A stretch of DNA of 64,000 nucleotides from Suilimivivens sp009774465. Its GTDB lineage: Bacteria; Bacillota; Clostridia; Lachnospirales; Lachnospiraceae. This document shows, one piece after another, positions 1 to 8,302 of this stretch (positions within the stretch are counted from its first letter, which is position 1; every line of letters begins with the position of its first letter). Below the pieces are notes generated by a model. The model was given only the letters and a program-made list of their open reading frames with translations, did no database searches and was not told the origin of the DNA. The position numbers and the translations under genes are program-made. The stretch is taken from assembly GCA_947382645.1 (NCBI GenBank), contig CANDAE010000010.1, forward strand, positions 65,457-129,456, in the 5' to 3' direction.

Positions 1-354
1 ATAGTTTTCCCCTGTCTTAACTTCGGTTTCATTCACATGCTCTACTTCAAAAGAAGAAGTCACAATTGCTGTTTCTAAAATCCTTTTCCTCCAATTGATT
101 ACCAGAAAACAGTTTCCTTCGCTGTTTACTACCAGACTATTAGGCTTTCTGCCCTGTCTGTTACTTTCCACACTGCCTTCGTCTGTAATATAGCCTTCCT
201 GAATCAGTTCATCAACCAGAGCAGATACCGTCGTTTTACTCAAATTTGTAATATTGGCCAACTGGATTCTCGAAATACCCGGATCAGCATTAATTAGCAT
301 ATAGATATTTTTCTTATTTATGGCTTTTATTGTTTGCTGACTATATACTCCCAT
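1..354 (-). CDS. ROK-family transcriptional regulator, N-terminal part (cut by window edge)
   Basis: The frame starts at ATG 354, with GGAGG about 7 bases upstream, and stays open to base 1, so only 118 residues are visible. Residues about 10-60 form a winged helix-turn-helix (ISRIQLANITNLSKTTVSAL, then a wing with RQGRKPN), the DNA-binding half typical of NagC/XylR ROK repressors. The following segment (NSLVVNSEGNCFLVINW) resembles the start of the ROK sugar-sensing domain, but its GxG and zinc motifs lie outside the window. It is on the same strand as the alpha-glucoside locus and could regulate it; that is inference. A MarR-type regulator with a similar wing cannot be fully excluded. Confidence 0.8.
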   Translation of the reverse strand, partial: MGVYSQQTIKAINKKNIYMLINADPGISRIQLANITNLSKTTVSALVDELIQEGYITDEGSVESNRQGRKPNSLVVNSEGNCFLVINWRKRILETAIVTSSFEVEHVNETEVKTGENY

Positions 355-419
355 ATCTTGCCTCCAAACAGTCTGAAAAACCATTTTAAACATATAGCTT
401 CCAGACTTTTTTCTCTTTT

Positions 420-449
420 ATTGTATACCCTCGTTATTTAGTTTGTTCA
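420..449 (-). promoter_or_regulatory. Candidate promoter of the ROK gene
   Basis: Read on the minus strand: TGAACA, an 18-base spacer, then TACAAT, ending about 65 bases before the ROK start codon. The -35 is weak. A perfect 12-bp palindrome (CTAATTAATTAG, 459-470) and a TTAGTTTGTT stretch at 439-448 lie next to or over it and could be operator sequences. ROK repressors often act on their own promoter. Confidence 0.4.
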
Positions 450-532
450 GCGACCTTACTAATTAATTAGAGACTAACATATTTGCATAATAAATGCAAT
501 ATTTTTTTATATTTTTTTTTATTTTTGAAAGT

Positions 533-559
533 AAAAAACACCAGCCATTTCTGACTGAT
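533..559 (-). terminator. Intrinsic terminator after the hydroxyacid dehydrogenase
   Basis: On the minus strand, ATCAGTCA and TGGCTGGT pair (two G-U pairs) around a GAAA tetraloop, followed by GTTTTTT. It begins 13 bases after the dehydrogenase stop codon, the expected place for the end of the operon transcript. Confidence 0.75.
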
Positions 560-571
560 GCTTTACAGCTT

Positions 572-1531
572 TTATAAATTTACTATATTTCTATCCCTGC
601 CATTTAAAAAGGCTTCGATATTTTTACAGGTCTCAAGCACACACCTTCTTCTTGCTTCCGTGCTTGCCCAGGCCAGATGAGGGGTGATGATCAGTTTGCT
701 GCTGTCTTTTATTTTACTCAAGGGATTCGATTCCTTCATAGGCTCCGTACCTGTTACATCAAGGCCTGCTCCTGCAATATACCCTTCTGTCAAGGCGGTA
801 TAAAGATCTTCGTCATTTACCACGGGACCTCTTGCAACATTCACTAAAACAGCAGTTTTTTTCATTTTTCTCAGTGCTTCCAAATGAATCAGATTTCTGG
901 TTCTTTCACTTAACGGACAGTGAAGTGACAAAAAATCTGATTCCTTAAGCAGGGTATCAAAATCAACTCTCTCATATTCCGTGCAGGTACTTTGCCCGGA
1001 TGCGGAATAAAAAATAACCCTGCAGCCAAAAGCCCTGGCAATTCCCGCCACTTTTCTTCCAATATTTCCCATGCCAACAATCCCCCAGTTCTTTCCGGAA
1101 AGCTCCGTAAAGGGAATATCAAAATTTGAAAAGCGGTCCTGCGACGCATATGCGCCGGATTTTACATATTCATCATAATGGCGGAGCTTTTCCAGTACAT
1201 AAAAGCACAAGGCAAAGGTATGCTGTGCCACTGCATCTGTGGAATAATTCACCACATTGGCTACCTTAATTCCCCTGCTTTTGCAGTAAGCAAGGTCAAC
1301 ATTATCATAACCCGTTGCAAATTCACAAATCAATCTTACATCAGGTGCATCTTTCAATGTCTCTTCATTTAAAGGCGCCTTGTTGGCAATGATAATTTCC
1401 GCGTCTTTTATTTTTTCCTTCACATCAGCTGCCGTCGTATTTGGATAGGAGGTTACATCTCCAAATGCACTTATTTCATCTACAGATGTGTCAAGCCCCA
1501 CACTGTTTCTTTCCAAAATGACTATTTTCAT
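572..1531 (-). CDS. D-2-hydroxyacid dehydrogenase (NAD-binding)
   Basis: 319 residues, the normal family length. It reversibly reduces a 2-keto acid to a D-2-hydroxy acid with NAD(P)H in the cytoplasm; the exact substrate (hydroxypyruvate, pyruvate or a sugar-derived keto acid) cannot be read from sequence. The Rossmann motif GMGNIG is at 153-158. The catalytic triad is visible: Arg234 in NVARG, Glu263 in GTEP and His285 in TPHLAW. A Shine-Dalgarno AGGGAG lies 8 bases before the ATG. It is the last gene of the minus-strand sugar locus and has its own terminator at 533-559. It may dispose of reducing equivalents or handle a keto acid from the imported glycoside; that link is inference. Confidence 0.9.
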   Translation of the reverse strand: MKIVILERNSVGLDTSVDEISAFGDVTSYPNTTAADVKEKIKDAEIIIANKAPLNEETLKDAPDVRLICEFATGYDNVDLAYCKSRGIKVANVVNYSTDAVAQHTFALCFYVLEKLRHYDEYVKSGAYASQDRFSNFDIPFTELSGKNWGIVGMGNIGRKVAGIARAFGCRVIFYSASGQSTCTEYERVDFDTLLKESDFLSLHCPLSERTRNLIHLEALRKMKKTAVLVNVARGPVVNDEDLYTALTEGYIAGAGLDVTGTEPMKESNPLSKIKDSSKLIITPHLAWASTEARRRCVLETCKNIEAFLNGRDRNIVNL

Positions 1532-1610
1532 GTATCTGTCTCCCTGCCTTTTTATTTCCTTTCATTATATAAAAATAATTTTCATTTGAACAGATATTAT
1601 ATTCACAATT

Positions 1611-2423
1611 TTATAGAGAGGTTGCATCTACTGCCCATGCAAGGGCTTTATTAATGTGTCCGTTCCATATATACCACTCGTGGGTGCCCGGTGTTTCTTC
1701 ATAGTAAAAAGATGCGTTTTCTTTTTTTAAAAATTTGTTAAGCGCCCTGCTGTGTTCCAGCACAAAGTCCTCTGTTCCGCAGGTCAGATAAATGTCAGGA
1801 ATTTCTTCTTTGTCTTTTTTCAGCCTTTGATAAAGTATTTCCAGGTTTACCTCTGACTGCAGTAATTCTTTTGGCGAACCAAACATGGTGTTACAATAAT
1901 CCTTCGTCATGCCATTCTCAAGAAAGAAATTTTTCTGTTCATTGTAACCATAGCATACAATTCCAGGCGCCATAGATAAAATCTTACTGAATGTTTTATG
2001 GTTGCGCATTCCCAAATACAGGGCGCCAAAGCCTCCCATTGAAATTCCACCGATAAAGGTATCTTCTCTTTTGTCTGATACTGCCCGAAAGGTATCCCTT
2101 GTATAGTTTACGAATTCTTCCGCCACAAATTGTTCATAATAAGCTTCTCGTTTTTTGCTGTCAAGGTAAAAAGAATTTTCACCTGCCGGCATAAATGCAG
2201 CTACATTATATTTAAGGCAAAAAGTTACAATCTGTGTGTAATGAAGCCAGTCCGTGTGTCCTCCTGAATAACCTGACAGAAGATAAATTGTCTTCATTGG
2301 TCTTTTGTAACATTCGGAAATGCACTCGGGATGAACTGCCGCCCCATCTGTGGGTAAAATTCCTGTTGCAGGCACATAACGCCCTAATTTTTCAGAATAA
2401 AAATTAAATTCAAAAACTGCCAT
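1611..2423 (-). CDS. Alpha/beta-hydrolase, esterase D/putative-esterase family
   Basis: 270 residues with no signal peptide, so probably cytoplasmic. The nucleophile elbow GISMGG places the catalytic serine at about 128. A later TCGTEDFVLEHS segment supplies a likely acid, and GTHEWYIW near the C-terminus supplies the histidine. This arrangement matches the putative-esterase family (S-formylglutathione hydrolase, acetyl-xylan and feruloyl esterases). Beside a GH65 phosphorylase and a YdjC-type deacetylase, removal of acyl groups from imported saccharides is plausible, but the substrate is not shown. The start has GGAGG 10 bases upstream. A 195-bp palindrome-rich gap separates it from pgmB. 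Confidence 0.85.
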   Translation of the reverse strand: MAVFEFNFYSEKLGRYVPATGILPTDGAAVHPECISECYKRPMKTIYLLSGYSGGHTDWLHYTQIVTFCLKYNVAAFMPAGENSFYLDSKKREAYYEQFVAEEFVNYTRDTFRAVSDKREDTFIGGISMGGFGALYLGMRNHKTFSKILSMAPGIVCYGYNEQKNFFLENGMTKDYCNTMFGSPKELLQSEVNLEILYQRLKKDKEEIPDIYLTCGTEDFVLEHSRALNKFLKKENASFYYEETPGTHEWYIWNGHINKALAWAVDATSL

Positions 2424-2618
2424 TTATTATTTTCCTCCATGCCGGAGCTGTTTTTGCGAAGGCCGCGAGCCAAATTTGAAATTTGGCTCTGCGATATCAA
2501 GTTTGTGGCTCCGGCACAAACTCGTGGTTTAAAAATCAGCACATCAGTGTGATTTTTAAACCTTTTCCTCCAATTCTTTTGTATAACTTCTATAAGCCAA
2601 ACCCAGTCTGCCCTGATT
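2424..2618. repeat. Nested palindromic intergenic element
   Basis: Three inverted repeats fill this gap. TGCCGGAGC (2440-2448) pairs with GCTCCGGCA (2508-2516). Inside it, GAGCCAAATTT (2467-2477) pairs with AAATTTGGCTC (2479-2489). Next to them, GGTTTAAAAATCA (2526-2538) pairs with TGATTTTTAAACC (2550-2562). No convincing coding frame is present. The structure resembles dispersed palindromic intergenic units rather than a simple terminator, as none of the stems ends in a T-run on the transcribed strand. It probably folds in the pgmB-esterase mRNA. Confidence 0.6.
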
Positions 2619-3284
2619 TTAAAAACCACTCTCCTGCCAATTGCCGTCTGCAGCAAGAGAAAAAATATCCGAAAACTTATGTATTGGATAATCTGTTTTC
2701 TCATAAGCTGCTGCATCACCAAGTCCGGCACAGGGAAATCCTCCTGCTATAGCCGCATCTATTCCAGATCTGGCATCCTCTACTACCAGACACTGCCCCG
2801 GTTTACATCCCAAATATTCTGCTGCCTTTAAGAATACTTCTGGCGCCGGCTTTGAGCGACTAATATTATTTCCGTCAGAAATTGCATCGAATATTTCCAG
2901 CAATCCAATTTTCTCTAAAATAAAACGCGCATTTTTGCTGGAAGAGCCGATTGCTATCCCTATGTTTCTTCTTTTCAGCTCATTTAATGTCTCTGCTACC
3001 TCCTCTGAAACATCTTTCGGTGACATTTGGCAAAGCAGATTTCTGTAAATATTATTTTTCTTTTCTGAAAGCTTCTGTTTTTCTTCTTCTGTCATATTTC
3101 CCTGATATTGTTCCAAAATGATCTCAAGACTTTCCATCCTGCTTACGCCTCTTAATCTGTCATTAATGGCTTCATCAAAATATACTCCAATTTCATCAGC
3201 AATCTGCTTCCATGCCATATAATGATATTTGTCCGTATGGCAGATCACTCCGTCCAGATCAAAAATTATTCCTTTATACTGCAT
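2619..3284 (-). CDS. pgmB: Beta-phosphoglucomutase
   Basis: 221 residues, typical for the family. It interconverts beta-glucose-1-phosphate and glucose-6-phosphate through beta-glucose-1,6-bisphosphate. The HAD motif I FDLDGV gives the phosphorylated nucleophile Asp9 and the general acid/base Asp11; the following HTDKYHYMAW cap start is characteristic of beta-PGM. Motif II GSSSKN, the lysine of SKPAPEVF and motif IV VEDARSGIDAA are all present. It lies directly downstream (31 bp) of the GH65 phosphorylase, whose product is its substrate, so the pair forms the standard phosphorolytic pathway for alpha-glucosyl disaccharides. Confidence 0.93.
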   Translation of the reverse strand: MQYKGIIFDLDGVICHTDKYHYMAWKQIADEIGVYFDEAINDRLRGVSRMESLEIILEQYQGNMTEEEKQKLSEKKNNIYRNLLCQMSPKDVSEEVAETLNELKRRNIGIAIGSSSKNARFILEKIGLLEIFDAISDGNNISRSKPAPEVFLKAAEYLGCKPGQCLVVEDARSGIDAAIAGGFPCAGLGDAAAYEKTDYPIHKFSDIFSLAADGNWQESGF

Positions 3285-3314
3285 ATCATTTTCATTCCTC
3301 TCTACCCATCTAAA

Positions 3315-5606
3315 TCATTCATCCTTCTGTGTTTTATACAGCCTGATTTCATCCTCCACCAGCACAGGTCTGCCATATAAATGAACTTCTACCGGCTTCC
3401 CTTCCAGTCTGTGAATCCGGCAGCCTTCTTTGTCAACCTTGACTTCCAGTCTCGTTCTCTGATACTGAAAGCGGAATTGATAGCTTTTCCACTTATCCGG
3501 TATGCGGGGAGATAAATATAATCCTGACTCTTTGATTCTCAAACCTGCAAATCCGTAAACAATGGCCATATAATTACCTGCCATATTTGCTGTGTGGATT
3601 CCGTCTTTTGTATTTTTGTGTGTGTTAAATAAATCCAGCTTCGCCGACTCTCCAAAGTAGTCATAAGCCTTCTCAACCATTCCAAGTTTTGCCGCCATAA
3701 TGCTGAAAATACAGGTAGAAAGAGAAGAATCATGAGTTGTCACGCCCTCATAATATAAAAAGGAGCTGCGTATGGTGGAAAGCTTTTGATAATCCTCTAA
3801 AATAAAGTGTGCCAATACGGTATCCGCCTGTTTGCACACCTGTTTCCGGTAAAGCGCAAGGGGATGATAGTGGAGTAAAAGAGGATAATTTTCTTTCGGT
3901 GTATTGGCGAAATCCCATTTCTTTTTCTTTAAAAAGGAATCATCCTGGGGATTAATGTCCAACTCCTCGTCATAGGGGAGGTACATGTTCTCTGCCGCCA
4001 TCTTAAATTCATCTATTTCCTCCGGCTGGAAATTTATTTTTTTGCATAATGCTTTCCATTTTCCTTCCGCCATTAATAATTCTTTACACTTCACCGCCCA
4101 TTCCAGATTGTATTTGGCAAGCAGATTTGTATAATAATTGTTGTTCACCATACAGGTGTACTCATCCGGTCCGGTTACATCCTGAATGTGAAACTGTCCA
4201 TCCACATAATTTCCCACATCCGCCCAGAGACGGGCGGTTTCCAGCAAAATTTCTGCTCCCTGCCCGCATAAAAATTCCATATCATTTGTGGCTAAATAGT
4301 AGGACGCCACAGCATAGGCAATATCGCCGCTGATATGATAAGCCGCGGTGCCTGATGGAAAGTAGCCGGAACATTCCTCTCCGTTTATGGTTCTCCAGGG
4401 GTATAATGCTCCCTTTTTATGCCCCAGCTTTCTGGCATTCTCCCTTGCCTGATTCAATGTCCCGTACCGGAAGGAAAGCAATGCTTTTGCAAGTTCCGGC
4501 TGAGTAATGGTAAAGCAGGGGAGCGCATACATTTCCGTATCCCAGAAAAAGTGACCTTCGTACCCTTCTCCGCTTAATCCTTTTGCCGCCATATTGCTGT
4601 AACGGTCTTTGCCTGCGGACTGTAAAAGTGCATACTGATTATAGTGAACAGCACTGTTCAGCTCCTCGTCGCCTTCTATTTCCAGATTGCTTTTCTCCCA
4701 ATAATCCGAAAGGTATTCTTCCTGTTCGCGGTAAAGTTCCTCCACCGGCTGCCGCATTACATTTCTTAAGCCTTTTTCCGTTTCTTCTTCCGGATTTCCA
4801 CATCTGATGGAATCTGAAAACCAACTGTACTTATTAAATCGCAGAGTTTTTCCTTTTACTGATTTTCCCGTTATTTTATGTATTACTTTTTTGTCTTTTA
4901 CAACTGTCTGCTTCTCAAAGCCAGCAGGAACCCCATGTCCTACTCCACTGCACAGGCTAAGTCCGGATCGGGACGTTTTCGCCAAAATCAGGGAAATATC
5001 ATCCTGACAGCGGGGTGTGCCTGCAAACAAATACTGTGTTTTTTCTCCTGCCACCCTCGGATCTGACGGATCACAGAAATTTTCCACTTCTCCAATGTGT
5101 GAAGAAATAAGACATACTTCTCCCTCATAATTGTGGCAGGTCAACGTTATTTCCTGCAAAAAAAGAGGAAGTGTTACAAAAGATGTCATCCTGCAAAACT
5201 GTAATGAAATTTCTTTTCCTTCCGGTGAAACCCATGCTATTTTCCGCAGAGTTACGCCTTTCTTTAAATCAACAGACCTTTTTACTTCTTTTACAGTTCC
5301 GTGAAACAGGGAAAACTGCTCGTCTCCCAGCCAGATTTCCACACTTTGGGTATCTGCAACGTTAAGCATGGTCTGCTTTTTTTCAATCAGACCGCAAAGG
5401 GCTTCCGCCTGCTTCATATCCGTAATGTCGTAGAATCCATTGATATATTGTCCTCTGATACTGGTATATTCTGCCGGGTATCCTTCCTCGTAAGCGCCTC
5501 TTACTCCAATGTAACCATTTGCATTGTGAAAAATAGTTTCACCCAGCAAAAGCGCTTCCTGGCTTTTAGCATTTCCCTCTATCTCATAAAAAAACTGCTT
5601 TTCCAT
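3315..5606 (-). CDS. GH65 alpha-glucoside phosphorylase (kojibiose/nigerose/maltose/trehalose type)
   Basis: 763 residues, full length for glycoside hydrolase family 65. It cleaves an alpha-glucosidic bond with inorganic phosphate, giving beta-glucose-1-phosphate and glucose by inversion. The (alpha/alpha)6 barrel carries FWDTEMY at 354-360 (substrate-binding loop) and the general acid Glu482 in GPDEY, followed by the conserved VNNNYYTN. Near the C-terminus TTHDSSLS is the phosphate-binding loop. The acceptor-loop segment YPWRTINGEE followed by CSGYFPSGTAAYHI points towards kojibiose-, nigerose- or trehalose-type enzymes more than classical maltose phosphorylase, but specificity cannot be fixed by eye. 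It is cytoplasmic and encoded just ahead of pgmB. Confidence 0.92.
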   Translation of the reverse strand: MEKQFFYEIEGNAKSQEALLLGETIFHNANGYIGVRGAYEEGYPAEYTSIRGQYINGFYDITDMKQAEALCGLIEKKQTMLNVADTQSVEIWLGDEQFSLFHGTVKEVKRSVDLKKGVTLRKIAWVSPEGKEISLQFCRMTSFVTLPLFLQEITLTCHNYEGEVCLISSHIGEVENFCDPSDPRVAGEKTQYLFAGTPRCQDDISLILAKTSRSGLSLCSGVGHGVPAGFEKQTVVKDKKVIHKITGKSVKGKTLRFNKYSWFSDSIRCGNPEEETEKGLRNVMRQPVEELYREQEEYLSDYWEKSNLEIEGDEELNSAVHYNQYALLQSAGKDRYSNMAAKGLSGEGYEGHFFWDTEMYALPCFTITQPELAKALLSFRYGTLNQARENARKLGHKKGALYPWRTINGEECSGYFPSGTAAYHISGDIAYAVASYYLATNDMEFLCGQGAEILLETARLWADVGNYVDGQFHIQDVTGPDEYTCMVNNNYYTNLLAKYNLEWAVKCKELLMAEGKWKALCKKINFQPEEIDEFKMAAENMYLPYDEELDINPQDDSFLKKKKWDFANTPKENYPLLLHYHPLALYRKQVCKQADTVLAHFILEDYQKLSTIRSSFLYYEGVTTHDSSLSTCIFSIMAAKLGMVEKAYDYFGESAKLDLFNTHKNTKDGIHTANMAGNYMAIVYGFAGLRIKESGLYLSPRIPDKWKSYQFRFQYQRTRLEVKVDKEGCRIHRLEGKPVEVHLYGRPVLVEDEIRLYKTQKDE

Positions 5607-5790
5607 TTTTCCTAATTCCTTTCTTGTACCTGCACAGTGAAATCCCCCGCAGCAAGCTACGGGGCATCATAGCTTGAATGCGCAGCAAGCTGCGGGGTAT
5701 TTCACCCTCGCGGCAGTCGCCAAGGTCATGCAAGCATGACTTTGGCTCGTTGCTCGCGGAAATTAACCAGAGACACAGGCACGCAGTTAA
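5607..5790. repeat. Palindromic intergenic repeat element with two stem-loops
   Basis: GTGAAATCCCCCGCAGC (5637-5653) pairs, with one mismatch, with GCTGCGGGGTATTTCAC (5688-5704). The core motif GCAGCAAGCT appears twice in direct orientation within it. A second stem follows: CCAAGGTCATGC against GCATGACTTTGG (5720-5745, one mismatch). The arrangement and GC-rich composition differ from the flanking genes and suggest a dispersed repeat family. No coding frame was recognised. Confidence 0.6.
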
Positions 5791-6594
5791 TTATAAATTT
5801 TCAATCCGGTAAGCAATGGAAATGCGCCCGTGAAACCACATTTTTCCACTTCCCAGATTGGTATTTATATTTTCTCCTGCCTGGGGCATTTCCAAAATCT
5901 GCTTTGCGCATTCTTCGTATTCTTCCAGATAATCCAAATCCAGAGGAAATTTATGATGCCCCGGCCAGATTCTGTCAAAACTGTTTTTTTGCTTCTTTAA
6001 CAATTGAATGCTTTGTAGAAATTCTTTGACAGATGCCGAGTGGGGAAGGAAGAGCAGTATCCCCTGATCACATACCGTATCTCCGGAAAATAAATTTCTT
6101 CTTTCCTGATCAAACACACATATGCTTCCCTTTGTGTGCCCCGGTGTTGCAATCATTTCCAAAGCGCGCTTTCCCAGATCAATAATCTGTCCATTCTTAA
6201 GGGGCAAATAAGGAACCCTCTGCCCTGCATGGGACAATTCCTCAATTTCATTTTCCGTAAGTGGAAGAGCAAATTCCTGTAAAAATCCTTTAATCATCTC
6301 TTTTCGGAATTCTATATTTGTGTGTTCTTTTAAAACCTCCTGATCCTCTTCCATCAGATACCGGCTTTCAAACTGGCAGTTTCCTCCAACATGATCTAAA
6401 TGCCCGTGGGTATTAATAACCATAACCGGCTTTTTGGTCAGCTCCTCTACACACTCCCTAAGCCCCGGCATCCCCATCCCGGTATCAATTAAAGCAGCCT
6501 TTTCTTCTCCCTCCAGCAGATACATATGACATTTAAAACAGTCTTCAATTCTCCAGGTGCATTCATCTATCTGCATTACTTGATAAAAGCTCAT
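5791..6594 (-). CDS. MBL-fold metallo-hydrolase
   Basis: About 267 residues from the ATG at 6594, chosen because GGGGGATC lies just before it (an ATG 12 bases upstream has no good ribosome binding site). The metal-binding signature HGHLDHVGG is clear. Further ligands are TPGHTKGS, SGDTVCD and the C-terminal PGHH. It is a glyoxalase II-like single-domain hydrolase of unknown substrate, probably cytoplasmic. It ends next to a palindromic repeat and starts 17 bases after the deacetylase stop, so it belongs to the sugar operon. Hydrolysis of a lactone, thioester or phosphodiester intermediate is possible, but nothing in the sequence decides. Confidence 0.85.
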   Translation of the reverse strand: MSFYQVMQIDECTWRIEDCFKCHMYLLEGEEKAALIDTGMGMPGLRECVEELTKKPVMVINTHGHLDHVGGNCQFESRYLMEEDQEVLKEHTNIEFRKEMIKGFLQEFALPLTENEIEELSHAGQRVPYLPLKNGQIIDLGKRALEMIATPGHTKGSICVFDQERRNLFSGDTVCDQGILLFLPHSASVKEFLQSIQLLKKQKNSFDRIWPGHHKFPLDLDYLEEYEECAKQILEMPQAGENINTNLGSGKMWFHGRISIAYRIENL

Positions 6595-6610
6595 ATGATC
6601 CCCCATTTCT

Positions 6611-7411
6611 TTACTTAATTTCCTTTTTTAAATCTGTCATATTAAAATTGATTTCCTGCCCTTTAACAGCTTCATCATAACGCAGCAATTCTACCTTATA
6701 CTGTTTGCAGAGCATTACATTCTTGTAATCTGTTAAAAAACGGTAATCCAATTCACGTGCTCTGGCCACCCTTTCTCCACTGAATTCCCTGTTTCCCGTT
6801 AACTTCATTTCCTTTCCATATTTTGCAGGATGCATGATAAACAGATACTGCCCATCCATTTTTTTAAGTGTCTTTTCAAACAAATATGGTTTTTCTGCAT
6901 AAAGATCATTTCCTGGCAGAACACGATTATACCATTTATGATCTATCAGACCTTCCTCTTCCATCATCCGGCTCATGGCTTCACTAAGCCCGGGTACATA
7001 CACTTCCGGCAGCATATGGGAATCCATATATGAAATTTTAAATCCTGCCTTTCTTGCATCCTCCAATTGATATTTATATTCCGTAATGATTTCTTCCAGC
7101 TTCGGCATATGTACACGGAATTTTTCAGGCGACTGATAAAAAACCCCTCTTTCATCTATCAGACTTGATACTTTTTCCTTTGGTGCAGCCGGTCCCCAGG
7201 TCACCTGATCCCACTCGGAATTAATGCAGCCATGCAGGCCAAAACAAATCTCCTTTTTATCCGACAGCATTTCTGCTGCCTCCTCCAGGTATTCTCCGCA
7301 GGCCATTATAGATACATTTTTAATAAATCCTGCTTCTGCCGCCTCATAAATTGCTTCATTTGCCGCATGTGAACTGCCGCAGTCATCTGCTCTTGTTATA
7401 ATTGCCTTCAT
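6611..7411 (-). CDS. ChbG/HpnK (YdjC-type) carbohydrate deacetylase
   Basis: 266 residues from the ATG at 7411, which follows GGAGGGG at a good distance; a frame extending 24 bases upstream lacks a binding site. The N-terminal ITRADDCGSSHAANEAIYEA is the family signature, with the Asp pair used for metal binding and catalysis. GLHGC (about 75) and DSHMLPE (about 140) supply metal-ligand histidines. Known members remove N-acetyl groups from chitooligosaccharides or related amino-sugar glycans. Its place between the transporter and the GH65 gene suggests that the imported saccharide is acetylated, which is an inference. Confidence 0.87.
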   Translation of the reverse strand: MKAIITRADDCGSSHAANEAIYEAAEAGFIKNVSIMACGEYLEEAAEMLSDKKEICFGLHGCINSEWDQVTWGPAAPKEKVSSLIDERGVFYQSPEKFRVHMPKLEEIITEYKYQLEDARKAGFKISYMDSHMLPEVYVPGLSEAMSRMMEEEGLIDHKWYNRVLPGNDLYAEKPYLFEKTLKKMDGQYLFIMHPAKYGKEMKLTGNREFSGERVARARELDYRFLTDYKNVMLCKQYKVELLRYDEAVKGQEINFNMTDLKKEIK

Positions 7412-7447
7412 ATAACCCCTCCATTCTAAATTCATTTGCCTATGGTT

Positions 7448-8302
7448 TTATCCCTTTACTGCACCGTCCGCCATGCCCTTAATAATCTGCTTTTGAAATA
7501 GTAAAAAGAAAATAAGGGCCGGTAAAATTGATAACATCAAAGCTGCCATAATCAAATCCCAGCGGTTTAAATAGGTACCATAAAAGACGCTCATGGATAA
7601 TTGAATCGTCTTCAGCTTTTCCGAATTAATCATAATAAGGGGCAGCATAAAATCATTAAATACCCCCAGCATATTAATAATTGCAATTGTTGCCGTAATG
7701 GGCTTTAAAATGGGAAATACCACATAAAAGAAAGCCTGGAACTGGCCGCATCCGTCAATTAAAGCAGCTTCTTCAAGTTCTCTGGAGACACCTTTTATAA
7801 AACCGCAATACAAAAACATTGCCATTGGCATCAAAAACCCCCAGTACATAACAACCATTCCGTATAAAGTATTTACGATATGCAGATTTCTTGCCACAAT
7901 CACGACAGGTACCATTAACACCTGAAAAGGAATTGCCATTGTAAATAAAATTCCATAGTAAATTACATTACTTATTTTATTTTTTACTCTTGTCACCTTA
8001 TAAGCCGCCATAGAGCCAAACAAAATAATTCCCATCACAGCGGAAGCAGATACAAAAATGGTATTGGCAAACTTCCGGAAAAAGTTCATTTTGGAAACAG
8101 CTTCCCTGTAATTTCCAAAACTCCATTTTTCAGGCAGTGCAAGCATATCAAGCAAAATTTCTCCATTTCCTTTAAAACTGTTTACAAAAATTAAAACCAT
8201 AGGAAACATCATAAAACAGGCTAATACCACAAGTACTGCTTCCACACAAAAAAGTCCCATGCCATACTTCCTTCTTTTTCCACCTTTTCCCTGTTTCATC
8301 AC
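7448..8302 (-). CDS. Carbohydrate ABC transporter permease (MalG type)
   Basis: 284 residues with six predicted membrane segments and the EAA loop EAALIDGCGQFQAFFYVVFP near 180-200, which docks the ATPase. It begins with an N-terminal membrane helix after a basic stretch, as in CUT1-family MalG proteins. GTG at 8302 follows GGAGG by 7 bases and overlaps the end of the MalF-type gene by 4 bases, so the two permeases are translationally coupled. No sugar-type ATPase gene is present, so a shared MsmX-like ATPase encoded elsewhere is expected (established for many Firmicute CUT1 systems, inferred here). Confidence 0.93.
   Translation of the reverse strand: MMKQGKGGKRRKYGMGLFCVEAVLVVLACFMMFPMVLIFVNSFKGNGEILLDMLALPEKWSFGNYREAVSKMNFFRKFANTIFVSASAVMGIILFGSMAAYKVTRVKNKISNVIYYGILFTMAIPFQVLMVPVVIVARNLHIVNTLYGMVVMYWGFLMPMAMFLYCGFIKGVSRELEEAALIDGCGQFQAFFYVVFPILKPITATIAIINMLGVFNDFMLPLIMINSEKLKTIQLSMSVFYGTYLNRWDLIMAALMLSILPALIFFLLFQKQIIKGMADGAVKG

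Noticed and set aside
2384..2752. Frames on both strands over the palindromic region
   Set aside because: They cross nested inverted repeats and the ends of two real genes, and show no family resemblance.
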